DNA of 64,000 bases from Profundicola chukchiensis. GTDB lineage: Bacteria > Bacteroidota > Bacteroidia > Flavobacteriales > Weeksellaceae. The translations under genes were made by a program, and so were the position numbers. The stretch is from assembly GCF_029664245.1 (NCBI RefSeq), contig NZ_JANAIE010000001.1, forward strand, positions 62,001 through 126,000, written 5' to 3'. The notes beneath the pieces were generated by a model, which ran no database searches, was not told the origin of the DNA, and saw only the letters and a program-made list of their open reading frames with translations. How positions within the stretch are numbered: position 1 is the stretch's first letter; each line of letters begins with the position of its first letter. Shown piece after piece: positions 27,929 to 35,394 of the stretch.

Positions 27929-28495
27929 TTAAGTTCTTAAAACTTTAACCTGAAAATCGTGCGTGATTTGAATCAGCGACGAGGATGGGAATTCGGGTAC
28001 AAAGTTTTGGGCTTCGGGCATAATGTAGTCTACTTGTTCAAGAATTTGATTTGAGATCTGCTGATAATTCGTTGGGGCAGCTTCGCCAGCAATATTAGCC
28101 GAAGTGGAAATTAATGGTTGTTTGCTACGTTGAATAAGACGTTGCAACAAGGGATATTTTACCACTCGAATGGCGATAGTGCCTTCGGGAGACAATAGAA
28201 AGTCTGGCAACTCGAGGATTTTCTCGTAAACTATGGTTACGGGTTTTTCGGATAAATCAATGATGTCCCAAGCTAAATCGGGCACGTCTACATATTTCTG
28301 TAAACTAGCATCGCTGTCGACTAGCAAAATATAGGATTTATTGTCGGGCCTGTGTTTTAATTGGTTGAGTTTGACAATGGCTTTTTGGTCAAAAGCAAGA
28401 CAACTCAGACCAAAAGTGGTGTCTGTGGGCGTGAGAATTACGCCTGAATTTTGTAGGATTTCTGTGATTTGTTGCATATATGATTTAGAAAACAT
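27929..28495 (-). CDS. tsaC: Sua5/TsaC threonylcarbamoyl-AMP synthase
   Basis: 188-aa YrdC-domain protein, making threonylcarbamoyl-AMP from threonine, bicarbonate and ATP (EC 2.7.7.87) for the t6A modification of ANN-decoding tRNAs. Visible: GVILTPTDTTFGLSCLA (about 14-30), the KHRPDNKSYILLV stretch with the conserved Lys-Arg, 'GTIAIRV' and 'PLISTSANIAGE'. It is the short form (no C-terminal Sua5 domain). No other t6A genes are adjacent. Function of neighbours is unrelated apart from the nearby tRNA-repair enzyme. Confidence 0.92.
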   Translation of the reverse strand: MFSKSYMQQITEILQNSGVILTPTDTTFGLSCLAFDQKAIVKLNQLKHRPDNKSYILLVDSDASLQKYVDVPDLAWDIIDLSEKPVTIVYEKILELPDFLLSPEGTIAIRVVKYPLLQRLIQRSKQPLISTSANIAGEAAPTNYQQISNQILEQVDYIMPEAQNFVPEFPSSSLIQITHDFQVKVLRT

Positions 28496-28513
28496 TGAAC
28501 TTTATAACAGAAA

Positions 28514-28539
28514 TAGTCGCCTACAATTATAGGCGACTA
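28514..28539 (-). terminator. Probable terminator of the lipoprotein gene
   Basis: 10-bp perfect stem TAGTCGCCTA/TAGGCGACTA with a 6-nt loop, 18 bp after the stop at 28558. The T tract on the minus strand is short (TATTTCTG), so efficiency is uncertain. Confidence 0.6.
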
Positions 28540-28557
28540 ATCAATGAATTTGAAATT

Positions 28558-29523
28558 CTATTCTTGCCAATTTGCTTCTATATTAATTGAATCATACATA
28601 TCCCAGTTGCTGGCACCATTATCTGATTGTTTGTAAAACCATAATTGACCACTCCAATAGAAATCATAATCTTTACCCAAATTATTAACCAACCCTTTAA
28701 GATTTGCCGAAGCAAGAACGTAATCCTGTATACCTTGTACAATTGTCATTTGAGCCGGGGTAGGTGAGTAAGAAGTCATTGGTATATCCGAAGCGTAAAT
28801 CCATGAATCTGTAACTTGATAAGGTGGAGCAGAACTGAAACCTATTCTATAAACATCTGAACTATCATACCATCTTCCAGTCCAAAGACTTCTCGAATGG
28901 TGTTGTAAAGCAATTGCTAACTTTATTTTACTGCTAGTGTAAGTGCCATTCCACACAATAGCTTCATTTCTCATCCAACAATACATCCTTCTGAGAGTAG
29001 CACCTGTATTATAAGAACCAGTAATATAATTTTGCTGCCAATCACGTAAATCAAAAATATCCATACGTTTTGTTGATGTATTTAAATCGTGATTAACAAT
29101 CCTCCCTAAAACTAAATTGTCTTTTGTAATAAATTTATTATTATTTAAGGTGATTACTTCGCCTGAAATGATAATTTTATAGTCTGAATTAAATAATCTA
29201 CTAATACTGTTTGAATAAAATTCATTAATAGAAATATCATTTTTACTAAGAAAATTCTTTTTCAATAGACTTGAATAATTTAGTTGATTTAATTCACTAA
29301 TTACCAATTCATTACCCTTATCCAATTCATTGTAATAATACATAAAATCATCAAAACTATCCAAAGTTAATATTCCATTATAAACTTTAGCCTTGACTTT
29401 ATTATTTGAAGATTGTAATTCTTCACTTAACGTAAACTCATCTTCATCATAGCTATTGCATGAGAAAGTAATACTCAATGCCATTACAGCAAACCATACT
29501 TTGAAAATTAAATTTTTTATAAT
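28558..29523 (-). CDS. Probable surface lipoprotein, likely non-ATG start
   Basis: The clear frame from the ATG at 29484 codes for 308 aa, but that start leaves only eight residues before a lipobox-like TFSC and no positive charge. Reading upstream in frame to the TAA at 29536-29538 adds IIKNLIFKVWFAV, which completes a normal lipoprotein signal peptide (Lys, hydrophobic core, Cys). The only codons available there are ATT (29523) or ATA (29520); no ATG, GTG or TTG occurs. The -7 box TAAATTTG (29544-29551) is 20 nt before the ATT, the spacing seen at other genes here. After the Cys comes NSYDEDE, resembling the acidic lipoprotein export signal of Bacteroidota surface lipoproteins. The Trp/Tyr-rich C-terminal half is not recognised. 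Confidence 0.6.
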   Translation of the reverse strand: MIKNLIFKVWFAVMALSITFSCNSYDEDEFTLSEELQSSNNKVKAKVYNGILTLDSFDDFMYYYNELDKGNELVISELNQLNYSSLLKKNFLSKNDISINEFYSNSISRLFNSDYKIIISGEVITLNNNKFITKDNLVLGRIVNHDLNTSTKRMDIFDLRDWQQNYITGSYNTGATLRRMYCWMRNEAIVWNGTYTSSKIKLAIALQHHSRSLWTGRWYDSSDVYRIGFSSAPPYQVTDSWIYASDIPMTSYSPTPAQMTIVQGIQDYVLASANLKGLVNNLGKDYDFYWSGQLWFYKQSDNGASNWDMYDSINIEANWQE

Positions 29524-29543
29524 GTAAATTTTAAATTATGATT

Positions 29544-29551
29544 CAAATTTA
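29544..29551 (-). promoter_or_regulatory. -7 box of the lipoprotein gene
   Basis: Minus-strand TAAATTTG, 20 nt before the ATT codon at 29523 and 59 nt before the first ATG. Confidence 0.45.
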
Positions 29552-29564
29552 CAATCCCTTTTTG

Positions 29565-30527
29565 CTATAAAAAATGACTTAAATCATTCTTCAATGTTAT
29601 TTGTTTTACCCAGTTCTCTATTGTGTATTTTTTGTAAATTTCGTTAGGAATATCCTCATAAGGTGTTGTTAAAAAGTCGATTGGGATTTTCGAATCATTT
29701 TTTAATATATGAATATTATTAGGGTTGAAAAAGTCGTAATTTTCAATGTCTTGATTGGTCGTTATTACTTTTTGCTGCAAGCCCATAGCTTCAAAAATTC
29801 TAAAAGAAACCCCTGACTGCCTATCTCTCTGAATATCAATTTGAAAAGATGCTTCTTCTAATTTTTCATATACTTTTTGTAGAGGAATTCCTTTAGTTTG
29901 GATTTGGATGAAATCGTTATTTTCTGGTTTTTTTGAAATCAAAAAAATATCATACGGAATTTTAGAAGATTTGAGCTGTTGCGCAATTTTGGTCAATATT
30001 TCTTTACGGTTTTTTCTTTGAGAACTGATATGAAAAAGGTAATTTTTCTTTTTTTCACAAAACTGCAACTCATTGTATGGGTTAAAATTAGGCAAAAAAT
30101 CAATGTCATAATTTTCTGCATCTTTTGGTTCAAAAGTATAAACTTTGTCAAAATAATAAATCATTTTTGGAATTCGTGGATAATTGGCGACAGCGTCGTA
30201 AAACCATGCGATTATCTTATCTGTTTTTTTCTTTAATTTTTTGATTGTTTCTTGCGGTAACCAATCAGAACTCACTACAAGTATCAAATCTTGCCTAGGC
30301 ATTTCATTAATCTCTTTTTCAATGTTTTGCGCTAATTTTTCTCTTTTGAAGTTATAATTAAAGAGTGTTTTTGTGAAAGCATTTACAAATTTGATAAAGA
30401 AATTAGGATAGCTATAACTTAGCTCGTTCATTTTTATATGATTTACCGTGTGACCTTGTCGTTTCATCTCTTTATCTACCAAAGAAATGTATCCTAAATT
30501 ATCCCAACTAATCAGCGTAATTTTCAT
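29565..30527 (-). CDS. CgeB-like glycosyltransferase, second twin
   Basis: 320-aa cytoplasmic GT-B type glycosyltransferase resembling the CgeB / glycosyl transferase 1-2 group. An N-terminal Rossmann strand (MKITLISWDNLGY) is followed by 'IIAWFYDAVANYP' and a C-terminal donor-binding domain with SFRIFEAMGLQQKVITTN and NYDFFNPNNIHIL. It is clearly paralogous to the gene just upstream (RVFEAIGNEKKLITTN, NYEFYHPQNILLL), and the two overlap by 4 nt. It is the last gene of the dapD-glycosyltransferase run, probably acting in LPS or surface polysaccharide assembly. Sugar donor and acceptor unknown. Confidence 0.75.
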   Translation of the reverse strand: MKITLISWDNLGYISLVDKEMKRQGHTVNHIKMNELSYSYPNFFIKFVNAFTKTLFNYNFKREKLAQNIEKEINEMPRQDLILVVSSDWLPQETIKKLKKKTDKIIAWFYDAVANYPRIPKMIYYFDKVYTFEPKDAENYDIDFLPNFNPYNELQFCEKKKNYLFHISSQRKNRKEILTKIAQQLKSSKIPYDIFLISKKPENNDFIQIQTKGIPLQKVYEKLEEASFQIDIQRDRQSGVSFRIFEAMGLQQKVITTNQDIENYDFFNPNNIHILKNDSKIPIDFLTTPYEDIPNEIYKKYTIENWVKQITLKNDLSHFL

Positions 30528-31459
30528 TTCGTATACAATACTTTTTTAACCCAATTTTCTACTTTGTATGGAGTCACAAATTCGTCTGAAACAGGAACAT
30601 AATCAACTTCAAAGAATTCTTTTGGGATGTGCATTTTGTCCCAGTCTAATAAAAGTATATTTTGTGGATGATAAAATTCGTAATTAACAATATCTTTATT
30701 GGTTGTGATGAGCTTTTTTTCATTTCCGATTGCTTCAAAAACACGGAATGTCAAACCATTTTGAATAGGTCTTTGAATATCTAGCATGATTTTACAACTT
30801 TTAATGTAGGGCAAGACTTCGTGAACAGTAAGTTTTTCTTTGATTTGTTGAAAGTTATCGAATTTCTTTTGGTTGAAAAGCATGAATTTAAAGGATATGT
30901 TGTGATTCTTTAAATAGGAAGCTAATTGTTGAATTTTGGAATATCTCTCGTCTATTCCACCTACATTAAAAACCGTATAATCATATTCACTAGATTTGTA
31001 ATTTGTTGAAGGAATAAAGTTGGTAATGAATTGGTATCCTTCTACCTCACAATCAATTGGCTCATAAGAAAAAACTTTGTCGAAATGCGGCGCAATCGTT
31101 TTTTGTTGTGGCATTTTTGCCAAACTATCAAAAAAATAAGCAACATATTTTTTAGAAATGGACTTTAGAAAAACATGTGTTTCTTGATTTAGGTATTGTC
31201 CGTGGATAATTAGGGTATAATCAAATGCTTTATTACTTAATGTTTTTTTTAATGCTTTTTCACGAGCTTTCTTTTTAGCATTTTCGCCAAACAACTTACC
31301 TATTCCCGCGCTAATCTTATGAAAGATATTTTTGTATTCAAATTTAAGCGGTGCATCTTCATAGTACAAAACTTCCACCTCATGACCTTGGCGTTTCATT
31401 TCTTCCACTGCAAAATCCATGTATCCGAAGATATAACTAGAAATAAGTAGAATTTTCAT
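30524..31459 (-). CDS. CgeB-like glycosyltransferase, first twin
   Basis: 311-aa glycosyltransferase paralogous to the next gene. N-terminus MKILLISSYIFGYMDFAVEEMKRQGHEVEVLYY is a GT-B Rossmann start (given here as its first 33 residues in two motifs: MKILLISSY and EEMKRQGHEVEV). Middle segment 'KKYVAYFFDSLAKMP' matches the twin's 'DKIIAWFYDAVANYP'. C-terminal donor domain: TFRVFEAIGNEKKLITTN. It overlaps the preceding gene (31456) by 4 nt and the following twin by 4 nt, so all are co-translated. Likely LPS or surface glycan synthesis. Confidence 0.75.
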   Translation of the reverse strand: MKILLISSYIFGYMDFAVEEMKRQGHEVEVLYYEDAPLKFEYKNIFHKISAGIGKLFGENAKKKAREKALKKTLSNKAFDYTLIIHGQYLNQETHVFLKSISKKYVAYFFDSLAKMPQQKTIAPHFDKVFSYEPIDCEVEGYQFITNFIPSTNYKSSEYDYTVFNVGGIDERYSKIQQLASYLKNHNISFKFMLFNQKKFDNFQQIKEKLTVHEVLPYIKSCKIMLDIQRPIQNGLTFRVFEAIGNEKKLITTNKDIVNYEFYHPQNILLLDWDKMHIPKEFFEVDYVPVSDEFVTPYKVENWVKKVLYTK

Positions 31460-32229
31460 GCTTTTGGAATCTTGATTAAACCCAACTTTCTTTTAAAATA
31501 AACTTTTCGAACTTTGTTTGTCCAATTTTTTCTCATGTCGCCTAACCAATAGATATAAGGATTTCCTCGCCTTATATCACCTGGAATCGTCGCAAATTCA
31601 AAATTATTTTTCCAAGCGACATAATTAAAACTCATTTGGTCCCTTTTGCTATAGTTTTCTACCATATACCACCAATCTTCCATTAATTTAATGACTTCAA
31701 GATGGTTATGATTTCTAACTAAGCATCCTCCTTTTATAAGTCCATTATCAGCTGGATAATTTTCACTTTTTAAAAATTTTAAATGATTATCGATAATAGA
31801 TAAGTCATCTTTAAAATATAGACCTTGTTCATGTAAATCTTTGATGGCCCGACCTTCTTCGTAAATGCAATTTCTGATGTCTGGAAAGGTCTGCGCATGA
31901 CTAAATGCTGCCATATTGTGATGTTCTAAACTCTTCTGAAGCAAGTGATTCATATCGCCAACAATCAGAAAATTGGCATCTATATAAATACTTGTTTCGT
32001 ATTCGCCCACAAACTGATGTGCCAATATTTTAATTTGACGGTTAGAACGTGTAAAATCTGTAGCATCGTAAGGCGTGACTTGAATTACTTTCCAAGGAAT
32101 TGCTTGTAGGTTAGATTGATCGGTAAAACAAATAAAATCGAAACCCTCTATTTTAGGTTGCGGAACAAGTCCACATTGATCCCCAAAAATAGCTGTATAA
32201 ATTACTTTCTTGTTTATTGGTTTTCCCAT
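31456..32229 (-). CDS. TOD1/MUCI70-like glycosyltransferase-domain protein
   Basis: 257 aa, no signal peptide. The start KVIYTAIFGDQCGL, the phrase FDFICFTDQSN, 'RSNRQIKILAHQF' and the DxD-like 'SIYIDANFLI' are those of the TOD1/MUCI70 (formerly DUF616) glycosyltransferase-like domain found in bacterial polysaccharide clusters. A GT-A fold is expected, with the Asp-x-Asn replacing a strict DxD. It overlaps both neighbours (16 nt with the GT9-GT2 gene, 4 nt with the CgeB-like gene), so it belongs to the same surface-glycan operon. Confidence 0.75.
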   Translation of the reverse strand: MGKPINKKVIYTAIFGDQCGLVPQPKIEGFDFICFTDQSNLQAIPWKVIQVTPYDATDFTRSNRQIKILAHQFVGEYETSIYIDANFLIVGDMNHLLQKSLEHHNMAAFSHAQTFPDIRNCIYEEGRAIKDLHEQGLYFKDDLSIIDNHLKFLKSENYPADNGLIKGGCLVRNHNHLEVIKLMEDWWYMVENYSKRDQMSFNYVAWKNNFEFATIPGDIRRGNPYIYWLGDMRKNWTNKVRKVYFKRKLGLIKIPKA

Positions 32230-34070
32230 AATTCATCTAGATACACATATCTTTTGTGTACGTAATCCGCGAGTAATTTAGACATTTTAAAACCAACAAG
32301 ACCATCTAAGAAACCAAATCTCAACACATAATGATGGAAAAACCTGAATCCAGGTTTAATATAAAAATGAAAGAAATTAGGCTTCACTCGTTTTTCATAC
32401 AATTCTTGAGCTCTTAATTGAGAGTAAAAGAAGAGTTTCTCCTTATAATTATCAAAAGACTTATAAGAGTAATGATCTAGTTTTGTTTTAAGCTTACCAG
32501 GCTTTTTATCACATTCTAGAATTTCATGCACTAAGAACTCATCTTTATATCGACAACATGATTTTCTAAATAATCGAATCGCTTTATCATTTTGCCAACC
32601 ACTGTATTTCAAGCGGTTATTTTGAACATAGAATTTTCTATAATTATAAAAAGAGCTAATTTCCTTTTCTGTTCTCACGGTATGTAAAATCTCTGCGATT
32701 AAGGCTTGCGGCAATCTTTCGTCGGCGTCATAAAAGGTTATCCAGTCATATTGAGCTTTTTCTAAGGCAAAATTTCTCTGACTAGAGAAGTTATCGAATT
32801 TGCGCTGATAGACTTTCACTTTCGAATTTCTTTTAGCCAACTCTACGGTTCTATCCGTACTAAATGAATCTACCACAATAATTTCATCAGCAAATTTATC
32901 CACCTCCGATAAATATGCCAAAATATTCTCTTCCTCGTTTTTAGTGATTACCAATGCCGAGATATTTTGATGTTGAGACGGAACTATTTGCTGAGACTGA
33001 AACTGAGGGAAATTTTGACTTAAGAATTCTGAAAGTTTTTCTATCACAAAATCCTCCGTTAGCAAATCATAATAAGTTGCAGCCTTTTCCTCGTATAATT
33101 TCAGATCCGGTTTAATGTATAAATCTGGTCGAAGTTGTCTTAAATGAACACTCGAGTGCTCTACCTTATTTTCCATACATCCCCAAATTTCTGGGAATTT
33201 ATGAGGAGAGTAAATACTAAAAGTTTTTTTATCTAAAGCCTTAGCCATATTGATTCCGCCACCTTCGTTTCCAATGTAGGCATCACAATTCGACATTATT
33301 TTTAGATACTCGCGTACACTTTTCCCAATTAAATGAGGATAGATTTTATCTTTAGACTTTAAGTTCTTTAAGATTAAATCAACTGATTCTTGCTGTTTAG
33401 GAATATAATTAAAGAGAATATTCACGTCATAATACTCCTGAATGAATTCAATGAGCTGAGCCATTCTCTCTAGACTCCATGATTTAACAGGACTACTTCC
33501 TAGAATTCCTAACATAAAACTAGGACGACTCAAATCTAAGCCAGCATCTTGCATGAGTTGCTTGCCTTCTTCTTTTTCCTCTTCAGAAAGAAATAATTTA
33601 AAACTAAAATCCAACTGCGTTAAGTCCTCACAAAAAGGTTTTAATAACTTCAAACGATCCTCCAGGGCTTTGCAATAACCCATTTGAGTAGTATCTGCTT
33701 GATTTATCAAATCCGTATATAAATGTCGGAAAATAGGCTTGTTATAACTCACGCGTTGTTTAGCTCCAGAACGCCAAGTGATGTATCGACTCTGTAACTT
33801 GGCATAAGGATCAATCAGGATATCGTAGTTTTCTTTACGAATGAGGCTAGCATATTGCTTAAGAACTTTAAACTTTTTTAATTCTACATCATCAAAAGAT
33901 ATTACCCTATCGATATTAGGATTTCCTTTTAGCACATCTAAAGCCTGTTTATAACAGAAAAAATGAATTTCGCTATTAGGGTAAATCTTCTTTAAATTAT
34001 TGGCAATGACCGACGAAGCCAAGACATCACCAATGAATTTATTTTGTATGATTAAAATCTTCTTCAACAA
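32214..34070 (-). CDS. Fused GT9 heptosyltransferase-like and GT2 glycosyltransferase
   Basis: 618 aa with two catalytic halves. Residues 1-350 form a GT9 (heptosyltransferase/WaaF-like) GT-B enzyme: KKILIIQNKFIGDVLASS at the start, 'SNCDAYIGNEGGGINMAKAL' in the donor domain. Residues about 368-618 form a GT2 domain of the WaaE/KdtX type: ISALVITKNEEENILAYL, 'DEIIVVDSFSTDRTVELA', 'FYDADERLP'. In most genomes these are separate genes. No ATG is available: the frame is closed by a TAA just upstream (34086-34088), so TTG at 34070 (or 34067) is the start. It follows dapD by 19 nt. Probable role: sequential sugar addition to LPS core. Confidence 0.82.
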   Translation of the reverse strand: MLKKILIIQNKFIGDVLASSVIANNLKKIYPNSEIHFFCYKQALDVLKGNPNIDRVISFDDVELKKFKVLKQYASLIRKENYDILIDPYAKLQSRYITWRSGAKQRVSYNKPIFRHLYTDLINQADTTQMGYCKALEDRLKLLKPFCEDLTQLDFSFKLFLSEEEKEEGKQLMQDAGLDLSRPSFMLGILGSSPVKSWSLERMAQLIEFIQEYYDVNILFNYIPKQQESVDLILKNLKSKDKIYPHLIGKSVREYLKIMSNCDAYIGNEGGGINMAKALDKKTFSIYSPHKFPEIWGCMENKVEHSSVHLRQLRPDLYIKPDLKLYEEKAATYYDLLTEDFVIEKLSEFLSQNFPQFQSQQIVPSQHQNISALVITKNEEENILAYLSEVDKFADEIIVVDSFSTDRTVELAKRNSKVKVYQRKFDNFSSQRNFALEKAQYDWITFYDADERLPQALIAEILHTVRTEKEISSFYNYRKFYVQNNRLKYSGWQNDKAIRLFRKSCCRYKDEFLVHEILECDKKPGKLKTKLDHYSYKSFDNYKEKLFFYSQLRAQELYEKRVKPNFFHFYIKPGFRFFHHYVLRFGFLDGLVGFKMSKLLADYVHKRYVYLDELWENQ

Positions 34071-34089
34071 TACCGATACAAGAAATTAA

Positions 34090-34905
34090 TTAAACAGCAA
34101 CATTATGCGTTCTCAAAGCTTCGTTTAAAGAAGTCTTTTTATCTGTAGAAGCTTTTCTTTGACCAATAATCAGAGCACAAGGAACTTGGTACTCACCTGC
34201 TGGGAATTTTTTGGTATAACTACCTGGAATCACCACAGATCTAGGTGGCACATATCCTTTAATTTCTTTTGGCTCATCACCGGTTACATCGATGATTTTA
34301 GTTGAAGCTGTTAAAACAACATTAGCTCCTAAAACGGCTTCTGTTCCAACCCTAACACCTTCTACTACAATACAACGAGAACCAATAAATGCATTGTCTT
34401 CAATGATTACAGGAGCAGCTTGCAATGGCTCTAAAACCCCACCAATTCCTACCCCTCCACTTAAGTGAACGCCTTTACCAATCTGTGCACAACTACCCAC
34501 TGTAGCCCAAGTATCTACCATGGTTCCCTCGTCTACATATGCACCTATATTTACATAAGAAGGCATCATGATTACTCCTTTAGCTACAAAAGCACCATGT
34601 CTAGCAATCGCATGAGGTACTACGCGCACTCCTTTAGCAGCATAATCTTTCTTTAATGGAATTTTATCATGAAACTCAAAAGGGCCTACTTCAATGGTTT
34701 CCATTTCTTGAATCGGAAAATACATTACAACTGCTTTCTTCACCCATTCATTCACTGTCCAACCACCTTCACTAGGCTCTGCCACACGTAGCTCTCCTAG
34801 ATCCAACATATCTACTACTTTTCTAATGGCATCTTGATTTTTTTTATCTTTCAATAAATCCCTGTTTTCCCAAGTATCATTGATAATCTGTTGAAGTTCT
34901 TGCAT
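34090..34905 (-). CDS. dapD: Tetrahydrodipicolinate N-succinyltransferase
   Basis: DapD (EC 2.3.1.117), the succinylase step of lysine and meso-diaminopimelate synthesis, needed for peptidoglycan. 271 aa, normal length. The left-handed parallel beta-helix of hexapeptide repeats is evident (for example VNIGAYVDEGTMVDTWATVG and GAFVAKGVIMMP), with the family phrase FIGSRCIVVEGV. It leads the minus-strand run of glycosyltransferase genes, 19 nt before the GT9-GT2 gene, so envelope precursor and glycan genes may share a message. A perfect -7 box lies at 34926-34933. Confidence 0.96.
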   Translation of the reverse strand: MQELQQIINDTWENRDLLKDKKNQDAIRKVVDMLDLGELRVAEPSEGGWTVNEWVKKAVVMYFPIQEMETIEVGPFEFHDKIPLKKDYAAKGVRVVPHAIARHGAFVAKGVIMMPSYVNIGAYVDEGTMVDTWATVGSCAQIGKGVHLSGGVGIGGVLEPLQAAPVIIEDNAFIGSRCIVVEGVRVGTEAVLGANVVLTASTKIIDVTGDEPKEIKGYVPPRSVVIPGSYTKKFPAGEYQVPCALIIGQRKASTDKKTSLNEALRTHNVAV

Positions 34906-34925
34906 GTTCGTATTTTCTAATTTTA

Positions 34926-34933
34926 CAAAGATA
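34926..34933 (-). promoter_or_regulatory. -7 box of dapD
   Basis: Minus-strand TATCTTTG, 20 nt before the dapD ATG. No TTG at the expected -33 distance. Confidence 0.5.
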
Positions 34934-35332
34934 ATTTCTAATTCTTAAAAGCCTCGAAAATAGGCAAATTAATTTTATTTAAGAATTAAAAGGAATGTGA
35001 GCAGTTAAGCTTGAGTTTGGGTCGGGAGTCTGTATTTTTTAAAACTAAATGCATCATTGATAATTTAATTATAAATTATGCATTCCTCAACAATAAAACA
35101 CCCTAAGTCTTAACACACCTAATTGTTTTAAATTGAACTAATTAAGAAATCTCGACAAAAAAATAAACTTTCTTAAAATATACTTTCCGCAAAGGAATTA
35201 ACTAAAAGCGCCAATGTTTTGTTAAAAATCCAATAAAATTTAACATTCGTAAAAAATAATTTTCTAAATCGGCTCATCTCTTAAATTATCATATTCTCAA
35301 AATATAGCAAAGCATATATCGAATTCAATAAA
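34934..35332. other. AT-rich divergent intergenic region
   Basis: Between dapD and the first surface-protein gene. It is very AT-rich, with no ORF, tRNA or repeat seen. It lacks the 21-bp direct repeats found before two of the later surface genes. Confidence 0.6.
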
Positions 35333-35337
35333 TATAT

Positions 35338-35367
35338 TTGTTTTATACGTATATATCCATATATTTG
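35338..35367 (+). promoter_or_regulatory. Promoter of the first surface-protein gene
   Basis: -33 TTG (35338-35340), 19-nt spacer and a perfect -7 TATATTTG (35360-35367); a second TATATTTG stands at 35333-35340. The leader would be about 22 nt. Confidence 0.65.
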
Positions 35368-35394
35368 ATAGTTCACAATTAAAACTTTTATATT

